From Allium sativum (taxonomy: Eukaryota > Streptophyta > Magnoliopsida > Asparagales > Amaryllidaceae), in the NCBI GenBank assembly GCA_030737875.1, contig CM060918.1, positions 883,108,403-883,172,402 of the forward strand: 64,000 bases of DNA, written 5' to 3'. Below, piece by piece: positions 46,257-59,110 of the stretch. Both the position numbers and the translations under genes were made by a program. A model generated the notes under the pieces. That model did no database searches. It was given only the letters and a program-made list of their open reading frames with translations, and was not told where the DNA came from. The stretch's first letter is position 1. Each line of letters opens with the position of its first letter.

Positions 46257-46476
46257 TGTAACAACCCGTATTTCAATAACATGTTAAAACGAGAATCAAG
46301 GCAGAATTTAATTTTAAATTCTGAATCAAGTAAAACGGGCTATGCCATTGCGTTCGTCTCGGAAAAATACGCGAAATAGAGTCCGAGTTTTCGAAAATCG
46401 GAGACCGTATGACCCGGTTAAGGCCCAAAGAAGTTTTCGGGAAATTTGAATTTCGAAACATGCAGAAATGGGGCCA

Positions 46477-46494
46477 GGCGGGAAAATTCCCGCC
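46477..46494. promoter_or_regulatory. E2F-like palindrome in F U3 (3' LTR)
   Basis: Identical to 40207-40224. Confidence 0.5.
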
Positions 46495-46501
46495 TAGACA
46501 A

Positions 46502-46543
46502 GTCGACAGGCATGTCGACAGGCATGTCGACAGGGCTGTCGAC
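46502..46543. promoter_or_regulatory. 12-bp-phased GTCGAC cluster in F U3 (3' LTR)
   Basis: GTCGAC at 46502, 46514, 46526 and 46538. Confidence 0.65.
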
Positions 46544-46674
46544 TTGCCCTGTCGGCTGATTCTGATCTGGTGCACCTATTTTCTATCTTGGCTAGGTTTT
46601 TGGGCCTGGTTTGAAATCTGACGGTTCATATTGGTCCTAGGGTTAATCTAAGGGCCTAAAACTATCCTAATCTC

Positions 46675-46682
46675 TATAAAAA
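46675..46682 (+). promoter_or_regulatory. TATA box of F 3' LTR
   Basis: TATAAAAA. It is oriented against the interrupted E gag-pol, so any readout would be antisense to E. Confidence 0.7.
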
Positions 46683-47793
46683 GACCCTAAACCTACCCCT
46701 AAACCCTCATTATTCACTCATGTAACTAAACTATGGCCAAATTTCTACTCTCATGGCCTCCATCTCAAATCCCTAGAGCCTATGCATTCAAATCGGGTTC
46801 AAATCAAAAGGTGCAAGCTTGCTACACCAAATAGAGGCCAAATCAACATTGCTATGCGAGTTTCATGAAGGTTCTTCTTCAAAGGAGCCACCTTTCTTCG
46901 TCAAGATGATGCATGACCCCTTTTCTAAGCCTTGCCTAAGTAAGTTCTAGCTACTTTTAGATGGAAACGGTAGTTTTGATAATGACATGGGATAAAATGA
47001 GGCTAAACATGATTATGCGAACCTATATGAACCTTACCTTGCCTCTTGTGTTCATGTTTATGATTTTAGGCCATGTGAGTGACTTAATCATGCCTCTCAT
47101 GCTATGCATAACCTAGTTTAACTTGCAAGTTTAGATCTTTATGCATGAAATGCTAGCATGAACCTTTAGGAACCACTTTATGTGTGAAACATTGGCTAAG
47201 ACAAGATTTTGGGGCTTATGCATGTTTATGAACCCAAACCCCTTATGGTAACATGCAAGTTTGTGGCCAAATCCTTTATGAGATTATGCATGCTCGTGGC
47301 CAACCCCCTCTTTTAAGTTGTGCATGTTTATGGCTAAACCCTTTTTGATAATATGCATGTTTGTGGCCAAAATTACCTTATGACACTATGCATGTTTATG
47401 GCCAATCCCTTTATGATGTTATGCATGTGGAAGCCAAGCCCTTTTTAGCATCATGCATGTTTTGAGACCAATATGTGACATAGTATCCTTACTATGTTGA
47501 CTCGCTTTGCTTGCGTTGGGAAAACACGATTTTGGGTAGTTAGATAAACATGAACATGTCGCGAAATCTTAACTTGATTATGACATGTGTTTATACTTGA
47601 AAATATGACTTGGAAGATAACATGGAAGTTGGCATGTAAGTATGCATAAAAACATGAGCTTGGGAATTTACCTATTAAGTTAGGTCTACCCTTCGGGAAT
47701 TTACCTATTAAGTTAGGTCTACCCAAATGCTTGAAAACTCGTAACATGTTTTGGAAACATGATGAACTTAGATAATATAAGTGTGGCCAACTC

Positions 47794-47986
47794 GAGGTTG
47801 GGTTGAGTTTGCAACGTAAAACTACCCGGAACCGACCGGCCTAACTAGTAGTTGCAAACAATAGGACCCAATGTGAGAAGTTGGTCATGTCGCGCTTAAG
47901 ACCCGAGGTTAGACTAGGTTGTGGTGTAAATCTACCCGGACCCGCCCGGCTTAACTAGTAACCACAACAAGGTCTAATGTGAGAGG
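47794..47986 (+). other. Covarying double stem-loop, F 3' LTR
   Basis: Same as 41524-41716; no stem differences seen. Confidence 0.85.
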
Positions 47987-48023
47987 TTAAGAGTGCATTA
48001 ATTGAATTAATGCCACATGATAA

Positions 48024-48823
48024 GGTTAAGTAAATTTGACTAATGACACTTAACCGATATGACACGAATGGGTAGGTTAAGTGGGACTGGACTTGATTCC
48101 TTAATGACACTTAACCATGCAAGATGATTAGGAGATGGGGTTAAGTAATTTACACTTAACTAATCCGACTGGGTAATTAGATGAGGTTAAGTAATTAAGA
48201 CTTAACCAACCTAACCACGGTAATTAGATGGGGTTAAGTAATCCACACTTAACTAATCTAAACACGGTAATTCGATGGGGTTAAGTTAAACACTTAACCA
48301 ATTTAAACTTGGTAATTCAATGAGGTTAAGTAACCCATACTTAACCAACTTAACATGATAATTTAATGGGGTTAAACAACTTATACCTAACCAATTATAC
48401 ATGAAGATTAGATGTGGTTAAGTGACCTAAACTTAACCAATCTAACTCGTTAATTTGATGTGGTTAAGTGACCTAAACTTAACCAATCTAACTCGTTAAT
48501 TTGATGTGGTTAAGTGACCTAAACTTAACCAATCTAACTCGTTAATTTGATGTGGTTAAGTGAACTATACTTAGCCAATCTAACTCGTGAATTTATGGGG
48601 GTTAAGTTAACCCATACTTAACCAATATAACGTGAAAACATGATAAGGCTAAGTCATGAATCGCTTGAATACACTTGACCGGTTTGACTAAGTAATTTGA
48701 TAGGGTCAAGTTAATATATACTTAACCAACTTGTAGGGCTAAGTCTTGAACTTAAATACTTAGCCAATCTTGACGTGATTCGTGGGTGGGTTAAGGCATG
48801 GACTTGAATGATAACACTTAACC
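48024..48823. repeat. Array of about 17 short hairpins in F 3' LTR
   Basis: Same as 41754-42553. One arm that is imperfect in the 5' LTR (ACTTACCC) reads ACTTAACC here. Confidence 0.85.
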
Positions 48824-50693
48824 CAATAAGACAAACCCTAGTTAGAAGAACTAGGTAGAAAACCGTGGTTAATCAAGGATAACGGGAAGGTAAGGCTAAG
48901 TGGTAAACCTTAGTTAAGGGAAACTAAGTAATAATTCTTAGTCAAGGAAATTTGGACCATTTCTTAGATAGATTAGTAACCCGATACGTTAGGTCAACGT
49001 TTAAGTATGCGTGTAGGAGCAGGCTATCTGATTTAGATAAAGGCTCCAACGAACTGGGTAACGAAGCAGCGGCTTCGGGGAACGTGAGGATATTCTTGGG
49101 ATCCCTCTGTAAGCTGCCAGGTCATTATACTAGGCTCACGAGAGGTTGAGGTCTGCGGTAGAAGAACCAAGAATATGCCTTGGTTGCTATGCGAGCGACC
49201 TAAAGACCGGGGTGGATAACAGTGAGTCGACGAATACATAAGGTGCCCGAGATAGCAAGTTCGTCGATCATCTACCATCTTGAGTCAAGCGTGTACGTAC
49301 GGAAAGGCAGGGAACACCCAACAGACCATAATTGCTATCTAATTATGGGTGAGGTAGGCCGTAGGATGTGGGCTGGCCGGAGTGTAGTTCTCATGCAAGA
49401 TTTTCTCTTGTGTTGCCTTTCACTAGTTGAGGGAGGGGTCTCGTGGGACCATAGCCACGTGTAGAAAAGCAGACCTTAGTATCTGCATCGGCAGATAAAT
49501 CTAAAGCTCCTGACTGAGTCCTGTATTTCTTGTTTTACCATGTGACAGGACTCGGATGGCACGATGTGATACATGTGCATACAGTTATAGAAAAACGATT
49601 CACGATGAATGCGTGGGAAAAGGGCGCGGTTGAGGGTTAGCGTAATCCCTAGTGGCCTAGGTGGTTTAACCCAAACCGAAATACGAAAGCGTGCAATAGG
49701 TAAGCGTAATCCCTAGTGGTGCTAGGTGGTGTAAGTCCTAGTAGTTCAAACGATGATTCATATGGAAGAGCCTAGATAGAACAAGGGTGACAGTCCAAAC
49801 GATTTCAAGGATAATACGACATGAGGAAGCCTGTACGAGGTACGGCAAAGGACTGAACTTATATACATGGAAAGAAACATATGATTTGAGTAACCTATAT
49901 ATGCGATATTAGGTTGACATGGACCATTACACGACTTTGAGCACGGGACATTCATGGTTAACACATGACGCGGGTAGGGATACTAGTACGAGAGGTGCAG
50001 AGCAAATATACATGTTAGAACTAGGAAGAATATACATAATAGATACCGTGGGATGTTAAACGGGGTAGATACCTTGGGATAATGTACTCGATAGAAATCT
50101 GACAATGTGATACCTTGACTTATCATAACACCGTAGTTTATCATGATACCTTAGTTTACCTTGCCGCAGTAGTTCAACCGGCTACCCTGGTTTATCTATC
50201 TTGTAGTTATCCTTATGTTTACTTTCAGTTTATGCATGTCATGTTACCTTTACCTGTTTTTATACTGGAAGTAGATAGGACTTACTCAGTCTTTTTGACT
50301 GACCCGTTTTGTTTCGCCTCTTTTCTTCCGTTTCCCCCCAGGTTTCAGGGAGGAAACAATGTTGTTTAGTTCGGACTTCTTCGGTTGAAGGGCATCATGT
50401 ATGGCTTGATGTATAGCTTGGTCTTCTCTTGGCTATGGCTGCCTCACCGCTTTACTTTGGGGAATAATTTATGAAAAGGTTTTTATGCTTCTTTATTATT
50501 GCAAGACAGGTTTTGATGTACTCTGATGTAAAAGGCTTTAGACCTTAATTATTAATGTTATGAAAGTTTGTTTTTACTTCCGCTATTTTTATATGTTCTG
50601 TCTTGTGATATTTCTGTGGATGTTTACCAATAATGCCCCTCTAAAGCTAGTGCATTCCCTTGCGAGTGACCCTAGCGGAGGCGGGGTGTTACA

Positions 50694-50698
50694 GAAGC
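50694..50698. repeat. Target site duplication of F, right copy (GAAGC)
   Basis: Matches 39982-39986. Confidence 0.96.
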
Positions 50699-53600
50699 CA
50701 ACCACGGAGCAGTCCTCTTACTTTTCACGGGAATAAAATGGGCGCTCTTAGTAAGTCTATCTACTATAACCCAAATTCCCGTATTACCCTTCCTTGATCT
50801 TGGTAATCCATCCACAAAATCCATTGAGACGCTTTCCCATTTCCATAGTGGAACTTCCAATGGGTGAAGCAACCTACCGGGTTTCTTTTGTTCCGCTTTT
50901 ACTCGTTGGCACACCAAGCATCTAGCGACGTACTCGGCCACATCCTTTTTCATACCGGCCCAAAAGAAAACCCGCTTCATATCTTTGTACATCTTGTCTC
51001 CGCCGGGATGAATGGTCATCTTTGAGCGATGAGCATCATCAAGAATGGCATTCCTTAAGTCTCCGTCTTGTGGTACACAAAGTCTATTATCCCTTCGTAA
51101 CCAACCCTTATCGTCTAGGGTATACCTACGAAGATGGCTAGACGACTCCCCTCCTTTGAGCTTTTCTACTATCTCAACCAACTGGGGGTCGTCTTGCTGT
51201 GCCTCACCAACTCGTCCTAGAAGTGTAGGTCTAACCTCCAAGGATGCTAACAAACCAGGTACTACGTCAACGGAGGGTCTAAAGTCAAACATGGAGATGA
51301 ATTCTAAGCTTCGTCGTTCAACAAACAACGGACTCAAGGACAACCTTTTCCTACTTAAGGCGTCTGCTGCCATGTTACCCTTGCCCGGGGTATATGCTAT
51401 TTCAAAATCGTAGGAGGCTAGGAATTCCATCCACCTTTGCTGCCTTAAATTCAAATCCTTCTGAGAGAATAAGTAATTTAATGATTTGTGGTCAGTGAAC
51501 AGTTCGAATTTCTCACCAAGAAGATAGTGACGCCAAGACTTAAGCGCGAAAACAATTGCGGCTAACTCAAGGTCATGCGTAGGGTAATTCTTTACATGAA
51601 CCCTCAACTGCCTTCCACCATAGGCTATTACTCTTCCCTCTTGCATGAGGACCGCGCCAAGTCCCGTCCCATAAGCATCAGTATAGACGGTAAACGGTTT
51701 ATTCTCGTCTGGCAGCACTAAGACTGGGGCTGAAGTTAAGGCTCTCTTTAAACGTTGGAACGCATCGTCACAATCTTCGTCCCACGTAAAAACCAGGTTC
51801 TTCTTCGTTAACCATGTTAATGGAGCTGATATTTTTGCGAAGTCTTTGATAAACTTCCTATAATAGCCAGCCAACCCCAAGAAACTTCTTACTTCGGTTA
51901 CATTTTTAGGGACCTTCCAATCTTGGATGGCCACCACCTTTGCAGGATCCACTGCTATCCCTTCCTTGGAAACCACGTGCCCTAAGAACCATACTTCTTT
52001 CCTCCAGAAGTGACACTTAGAAAATTTTGCCTTAAGGTTATGCGCTCGAAGGGTTTCCAACACTTCCCTAAGATGTAGGGCATGCTCTTCTTCATTCTTA
52101 GAAAAGACTAAGATGTCATCCACAAAGACTACCACGAATTTGTTAAGGTACTCCCTAAACACCCTACTCATCAAATCAACAAAATATGCGGGGGCGTTTG
52201 TCAAACCAAAGGGCATCACTAGCCATTCATAGAATCCGTCAGGAGTCCTAAAAGCAGTCTTATCTATACTATCCTCAGCCACTCTCAGTTGATGAAAGCC
52301 AGTGGCTAAGTCCAACTGCGAAAACACTGAGGCGCCAACTAACTGATCAAAGAGATCGTCAATCCTCGGCAGTGGGTGTCGGTTCTTTTTAGTAAGCTTG
52401 TTTAGTTCTCTATCGTCCACACAAAGTCTAAGGGACCCATCCGCCTTTGTAGCAAATACTATTGGAGCACCCCACTCTGATATACTACATCTTATGAACC
52501 CCTTCTCAAGCAACTCCTTCACTTGCTTATTGAGTTCCCTCCTTTCACGAGGAGCCATGTGGCGCACTGGAAAAGATACGGGTTTAGCATTATCCACAAG
52601 ATAAATTCGAAAGTCTATCTCCCGCTTTGGAGGTAAGCCCTTCACCTCCTCAAACACATCCGGATATTCCCGGACCACCTCTACCGTTCGCAGATTCTCT
52701 ACAGACGCGTCAAGCGATTCAAGATAACTTAGCATAACAGAATTTATGGGACTACAAAAGATGTCGAGAGCATTACCAAGGCGAGTCACAAGCCTAACTA
52801 CTCTCCTTTCACAATCAAGAATGGCCCCATTTCTAGATAACCAATCCATTCCTAAAATTAGCCCATAGCCCGTGAAGCCCAATACATAAGCATCACATCT
52901 AAATTCAACGCTAAGTATAGAGATTTTCAAATCCAAACATATCATGGTCAAATGAGCCGAACCCCCAATTGGATTTGAAACAACCAAGGGATCCTCTACT
53001 AAACTGGTGTTCAAGTGCAGTAATTCAACTAATGATGCAGAGATAAACGAATGAGATGCGCCAGAATCGAATAAGGTACGGACAGGATGATCAAACAGAA
53101 AAACTAAGGTTTCAACAGAAATTGTTCTACCTCTTTCTTGCAGCGGTGGGGCCGCAATAGCCTGAACTTGCCCCCTTGCCTGCCCTGGTGCCATAAGAGC
53201 CTGCACCTGTCCTCCCGAGGTAGACCCTGCCCTCTGCCCCTTCTTTGGGCAGTCCTTCACCAAATGTCCCGCATCTCCACAATGAAAACAACCAGTCTTC
53301 TTTTTCTTTCTACAATCTTTGCTGAGATGGCCAGGCGTCCCACAATTGAAGCATCTCTTCTTCCCTTCGCCATTATTGTTTTTACCACCCTTCTTATTTT
53401 GCTGTTGGGGTTTCTTCTGATCCCCTTTCTTTTCAACTGCCTTATCCTCATGCATAAGTTCCATTTCTACTAGCCTTTCAAAGGTGGCTCCCATAGGGAT
53501 GTGGGTCATAGCCAACCCTTGCAACGGTTCATTCAAGCCTCTAACGAACCTCAAAGCTGTCTTCTCTGGCGTTTTCACCAACTCCAAGCCAAACCTTGCT

Positions 53601-54103
53601 AACTGATTAAATTTATTAACATACTCCTTCACTGATAAGCTCCCTTGCTTTAATGTCAGGAAATTTTCCATATTTAAATTCTCCTCTGCCCTTGAAAGAA
53701 ACTTTGCCTCAAACCTTCGTCTGAAATCCGCCCATGAATCAACTGGACGTTCCCCGTTAGTGACCTCCCACCAAAACGAGGCCTCTCCCTTCATTAACCA
53801 AGCAGCTAAACGGACTTTCCTCCCATCTTCCACTTCAAAGATATCCAACAATTCCTCAGTCTCCTTAAGCCAGTCTCTGGCCTCCACAAACGTCTCAGTC
53901 CCTTGAAAAGTTTTTCCTCCCATAGCCTTAAATTCCTTGCACATCTTTGCAAAAGTGTCAACACGAGGAGGAGGAGGAGGAATGGGTGCAACTGGGGGTG
54001 GAGGAACATCTGTTGGGCCTGCAGTGGTGGCCCTAGCCTCTAAATATCTCCTAAACCACCCTGGAATCGTCACACCTTCTGGGAGATTAAGATCTTCAGC
54101 CAT
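50694..54103 (-). CDS. gag-pol: Element E gag-pol, N-terminal part to integrase core (5' of F)
   Basis: Open from the ATG at 54103 ([10 protein letters not shown]; the same gag start context is recognisable in B and D). An in-frame Met at 54328 lies inside the LTR and is not the start. Gag core: [31 protein letters not shown]. Knuckles [14 protein letters not shown] and [14 protein letters not shown] at about residues 250-285. Protease [12 protein letters not shown] near 345. [21 protein letters not shown] and FVDD near 660. RNase H TDAYGTG (about 807), DLELAA, TDHKSL and ADALSR. Integrase [16 protein letters not shown] and MDFVDGLP near 1090. Counted on through 39981-39036 the frame totals 1452 codons with no stop, so E was coding-competent until F inserted. 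Confidence 0.95.
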
Positions 54104-54286
54104 GCTGAAACGAAAAAGGAAAGATTCAAAATGGAGAATTCGAAAGATAAAGATAAGGTTATAGCTATTTGGGATTATGTTTTTCATAAAAACTTTCTCT
54201 AAATAACATGTTTTTGAAAGCACTTCTTCCAAAAATACTTTAGAAAAATATTTTTCTAAAAATTTTATCTGTTCTGGTAACCTTAT
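54104..54286 (-). other. Element E leader between PBS and gag
   Basis: Short A/T-rich untranslated leader with AAAATATTTTTCT-like words, similar in length to the D leader. Confidence 0.75.
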
Positions 54287-54298
54287 GCTCTGATACCA
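54287..54298 (-). other. Primer binding site, element E
   Basis: Minus strand TGGTATCAGAGC, 2 bp inside the 5' LTR. Confidence 0.93.
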
Positions 54299-55537
54299 CG
54301 TGTAACACCCCACGTCCATTAATGTCACTCACAAAGGGAATGCATTAACTTCTATGGAGGTTTCAGGTGAATATAGAACAGTAAAATTTCAACAAGACAG
54401 ATATAAAATAGTACTTGGAAATTTAAAAACTTTATTTCAATTGCAACAGAAGTCAAATCATGTTTGATTACATCATAACACCATAATCAAAGTCAAGTAC
54501 AATATCTATCTTGATAAAACAAGTACATAATCCCATTACATAAATAGCCATTAAAAAGAAAGATAACAAGCTGGACTTTACTTCAGCAGTCCAAGCTTTC
54601 CAAGAGATAAGCAATCCAATCAGACTCCACTGGAACTTGGCCCAACCTGAGGACCAGAAGGGAGAAAAGGATGAAAAAGAGGGGGGGGGGGGGGGGGTCA
54701 GACATAAAGTCTGGCGAGTATGATAATTCTACAATACTATTATCAAAATAACTGGACTAAGGCATAAGCTGGAAAACAAGGAAATGTCTATGAAAGAGAA
54801 GATTAAGGACATAGACAATCTCTAAAGGAAACGTTATAGGCGCTCCTAAATACTAAAGGATAAACACTATACTGCACCACACCAGTCACCCTAAAGATTG
54901 ATTCCACTTAGCTTCAATTAGAAACTTTCTTAATGGCTTTACGTACTCCTAGCTGACTACATAGGTGTCGCCTGCTCCTATCTCCACTAGGTGTACCCCA
55001 CTTTCCATTTTTCGATCGGCTCCCTACTCGTAGATACCCGTGCTGGCCCCACAGCGGGGTGTATCATTCCCCTAAAGTGGCAACCCGATATAACGGAGAT
55101 GCACGGCTTATACCTACACGATGCAACAACGTCTTACCTACCAGCCCGGGTCCACACATGCATATGAAACCCGTTGGACTTGCGTTGCCACCGCTCCCTG
55201 TTTTGGCCTCTTATAGTCAAACCCAGTATGCGTGTCCCGTCCTCGACTTGGGTCGAGCCCACAAAGATACGTTTTGGGATACTGGTTGAAATGGGGCCCC
55301 ATTATTTCCCACAAGCATTCCACTTAAGCTTGTCCCATTAGTCCATCCACTTAACCCACTTAGTCATGTTCATTTACATGTGTATTTGGTTAAGTCTAAT
55401 CGTATTTCAAATGCCTCTAAAGGCAACCACTAGATTCCTCATGCCACCCAAGGCACCTACTTAACCCCCATGTCCCACCTTACATGATTATCTGGCTAAG
55501 TATTTCTTAATTCATTAAGGCCATAACCTCATAAAGA

Positions 55538-55744
55538 CCTCTCACATTAGACTGGCATTTATGGCAGCTGGATTTGCCGGGCGGGTCCGGGCAGTCTTAC
55601 ACAACAAAAGAGTCTAACCTCGTGTCTTTACAACTGTTATGCATTAGTTTGGGCCTAGGACCTTTCACATTGGGCCGACATTTGTGACTACTGGATTTGC
55701 CGGGTGGGTCCGGGCAGGTTTACGTCACAAACGGGTCCAACCTC
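55538..55744 (-). other. Covarying double stem-loop, E 5' LTR
   Basis: Same layout as 36608-36814. The TTTGTGAC/GTCACAAA stem is intact. In unit II the 3' LTR pair TTTGTGG/CCATAAA reads TTTGTTG/CCATAAA here, adding a mismatch. Confidence 0.75.
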
Positions 55745-56977
55745 GTGTCCTAAGCATTGATTATTATTAATAATCCACTTTCCCCAATTTTAATAATTCC
55801 CTACTTGAATTATTAATTAATTCCAAATTTAACAATGTCCATAATTGACTCAATTATGGACATCCATTTAAGGCATGCAAAATCATATCAATTGCACCCC
55901 AATTTATTAATTTCCTAATATTACCCCTACCCCACGTTTGAACGTTTATTCACAAAATGTATGCTAGACCCTATTAGTCTAACTCATAGCATAAAAGAAA
56001 ATATTCACAACAACAACATATATATGTGACTAAATAAATCATAAGAAGGGGTAAAACTTGCATACATTACAACTTGCATAAGGTTATACATGTCATGGAT
56101 CTAAGGGTGTCAACTTATTCATAATTCACATAATATAAACTTGTATAGGACATGTGTGAATCAACATCATTAACAATATGGTTTTATATGGGTACACCTA
56201 ACTCAATAGGCAAATTCCCAAAAATCAAAATTCATTTAATCATAGATTCATGTATATGGGTACACCTAACTTAATAGGCAAATTCCCATATTCAAGATCC
56301 AATTAATTTGTAGATTCATGTATATGGGTACACCTAACCCAATAGGAAAATTCCCATAATCAAGATCTATTATAAAAAAAAACATAAACTTTAAACATGA
56401 TCCAATTCGCATAAATACTAACATCATGATTTTACAACTTGTATGATTCAACACAACTTAACATGACATCATTATCATATAACATAAGTATTTCAACATA
56501 TGTGATAATATGAGATCTACAACATATATAAGATTTACAACATAGCATATCATAATTTGCAACATAGCATGATATGATTTAAAACATAGCATAGCATGAT
56601 TAATCACATATGACATAGCATAGGATTATTTACAACATAATCACTACAACATAAAAACATATATATGATAACATAATAGCATAACAAGAGATCCACAACA
56701 TAATTTACAAATACATAACAATTCATATCACTTTCTGGTGATCCATTCATAACTTAATCAAATTATTTTATAATAATATTGTGAGATTCATCATACTCAC
56801 AATTTTAAAGAAGAGAAATAGAAAGAGAGAGAGCTTTTGATTTGATTTGAGTAGATTTAGTTTGTAGATTAGGCCTTCTTCTTCTTTAGTTTGTGACGGC
56901 TATGCTGAACTCCATGGCAACGGCATGTCGGTAGCTCTCCAATTTTTCAAGTGATTTAGGGTTAGAGTCTATCCACT

Positions 56978-56986
56978 TATTTATAG
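56978..56986 (-). promoter_or_regulatory. TATA box of E 5' LTR
   Basis: CTATAAATA on the minus strand; the presumed promoter of E. Confidence 0.72.
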
Positions 56987-57064
56987 ATGTTAGGATTCAT
57001 TTAGGCCATTAGATTTAACCTAGAAATAACCGCAGCCATTCAGACAAGATGGGGTTTATCTTAT

Positions 57065-57093
57065 TGACTCAGCAATGAGTCAGAAGTGACTCA
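57065..57093. promoter_or_regulatory. Phased TGACTCA motifs in E U3 (5' LTR)
   Basis: TGACTCA at 57065, TGAGTCA at 57076 and TGACTCA at 57087, 11 bp apart, as in the other LTR. Confidence 0.6.
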
Positions 57094-57145
57094 GCAAACA
57101 CTCAGCAAATTAATAAACTTCTATTCATGTTTACATTAACTGCCC

Positions 57146-57146
<1 letters not shown>

Positions 57147-57185
<39 letters not shown>

Positions 57186-57210
57186 GTGTGTATATATATA
57201 TATATATACA
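57147..57210. repeat. TA/TG microsatellite in E 5' LTR
   Basis: Alternating TA with short TG interruptions. The 3' LTR has only about 35 bp of TA at the same place. Confidence 0.9.
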
Positions 57211-57431
57211 CACGCACCTATTCATGAATTCAAATTAATCCATAATTAACTTATCACCATTTCTACACATTAATTTTCCAATTAATGTCTTAATTCCATT
57301 TTTCGCCTTTTAAGGCAATTCACATATCTCAAATTTGTTATATGCCTTTTTAAGGCTATTTCGTGCAAATTCTCAATATTAATTCTTTTAATTTGTGAAT
57401 ATTAGTATTAACAGAAATACGGGGTGTTACA

Positions 57432-57436
57432 GTAAC
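57432..57436. repeat. Target site duplication of E, right copy (GTAAC)
   Basis: Matches 35377-35381. It is also the start of the resumed G sequence. Confidence 0.95.
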
Positions 57437-59110
57437 GACCCGCAAATCCGTAACATCGGAGTTGACTATATACATCATACGTCCAACCCAAATATCACGA
57501 AAATACGAAACATTTTTTTTAGAAGAAAGAGGTAGAAGAAGAACAGAAATAACAACACAGAATCTCACATCGCAGCGGAACAAAATATAATGTATTATAA
57601 CTTTTGAAATACAAAATCTCAACTGTATAACATACACTTACCAGAGTACAACACTTACAACACAATGGAACAACACTATAACTAGATAACGCTGAAGCCT
57701 CCTGCTCCAAGCTCCTTTAGATATATCTGAAAAAACCTGAACTACTTGACTGCCCGTACAAATTTAGGCACCCAAGAGTTTAGGTAGAACAAAACAAATA
57801 AACTCCGGGTCAGTCATGGGACTGGATTTTGAGTTAAGTAGGCTTTGCAACCATCCTCTCCCCATCCTCCAAAGTAGCAGGGTAATACCCCACCGTGACT
57901 TATATTGGTACCCCAGCACTACATTTTACGGCCAGCCTTTCGACTTCACAACCAACCCTCATTTTCGGGACATGTAGGGGTAAGAGTCTCCCGTTCGCCA
58001 CCTAACAAAAAGCGAGAACCCCCTACCATGCGACACATGCCCCAAGCACGCAACATGGACTGGTATGAGTAAATAATTTAGAACAATTTCAGAAAACTAA
58101 ATGATATCTCATGAGACCACGCCGTATAACACGGAACGGGTTTTTCCCTTATGAGAATCCAAACGCTTGATTTAAATTTCAAATCCCTTTTGGAAGGAAC
58201 GATAATCTTTATATCAAAACTCTTTTGATATTATAATAATGTCTAAATCAAGTAGATAACAATCTAGTGGAACGTTTGCATCTCACGTTCCACATAAATA
58301 ACATACAATCATAAACCGCAAGCACGTATTGGGTATTTGATTTCCAACTATGACAAGGTATGGAACCACCATCCGCTGGTATATCTCTAGAGGAGGATAC
58401 ACCGAGTTCATCAAGAACATCTTGCAACTCAGCCACACATGACCGACCATTCATTTCGCTTGAGTGTATCGAATGTATATCACCAACGGTTGGGATCAGC
58501 AACCGTTTCCCGAATGGGACAGCATCGACAATAGATTTTTAGAAGTAAATGAAAACTCTAGATCAGGTGATTATACACCCTAATAGGTGCGACCTACATA
58601 GCCATGCTGCTTGCCCGATTTCTGTCATTTACCGGTTGATGAGGCTAGAAGCTACGCTTTATCATCACACCAGATTCACTTCGAATGCCACATCGTCAAA
58701 TCCATCAAATCACCGATTGACGTCATCAACAGTACATTACGTGTTAGCTAAAAGAAGTTTGCTTCTCCGCTTCCACTCTTGGTATGGTTGAAGAAATCAA
58801 TGTACGTGACCATTCTGGAAATACTCTGTTAGACATTCATCCATACAAGTCACCCAGGAACAGGATGAGCCGAAGGTATTATTTCAATTAATAGAAAAAG
58901 TCCTTGCACTCTACTCCGTCTTCGATTATCTTTATATAATCTGATTCGCACGCTACTGCCAATATGGAGTGGTTCTTCGGATAATAATCCAAACAGTCTC
59001 TCCATATTGACAATGATGGTCAAAACTCTGAAAGTCTGTGATTTAACTATCGAATAAAAACAAGTGTTTCGATAGTCGATGATTTAACTATCAAATAAAA
59101 CAAGTGTTCA
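57432..59110 (-). repeat. Element G LTR-like arm, minus orientation
   Basis: Starts GTAACGACCCGCAAATCC after E. Read on the minus strand it has the LTR tail order seen in A: CCAGTCCCATGACTGACCC, TTGGGTGCCTAAATTTGTAC, CGGGCAGTCAAGTAG and CCGCTGCGATG. It is homologous to 62760-64000 in reverse and to the A LTR. No coding content. Confidence 0.7.

Larger units (their letters stand above)
39987..50693 (+). mobile_element. Element F: very young non-autonomous LTR retrotransposon
   Basis: 10,707 bp with 4439- and 4437-bp LTRs that differ at roughly twenty positions by eye (about 0.4 percent), GAAGC duplications, PBS and PPT. The internal 1831 bp carry only scraps of gag-pol. Inserted into E integrase in the opposite orientation. 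LTR start and U3 resemble D, so a D-like relative is a possible helper. Confidence 0.95.
46257..50693 (+). repeat. Element F 3' LTR
   Basis: Near-identical to 39987-44425. Examples of differences are A/C at 40057/46327 and a one-base shorter A run near 49,620. Same internal order of signals. Confidence 0.96.
35382..57431 (-). mobile_element. Element E: chromovirus with open gag-pol, split by F
   Basis: 22,050 bp as it stands; about 11,338 bp without F and its second duplication, matching B and D in size. LTRs are 3091 and 3131 bp, differing mainly in a TA run and a G run. PBS, gag-pol, PPT and GTAAC duplications are all present on the minus strand. Confidence 0.96.
54301..57431 (-). repeat. 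Element E 5' LTR
   Basis: Pairs with 35382-38472. On the plus strand it starts TGTAACACCCCACG and ends CGGGGTGTTACA. It has a G run of 17 at 54681-54697 (6 in the other LTR) and a long TA/TG run at about 57,147-57,210. Confidence 0.95.

Noticed and set aside
54104..54328. Met at 54328 as the start of the E polyprotein
   Set aside because: It lies in the 5' LTR and upstream of the PBS. The gag start context shared with B and D is at 54103.
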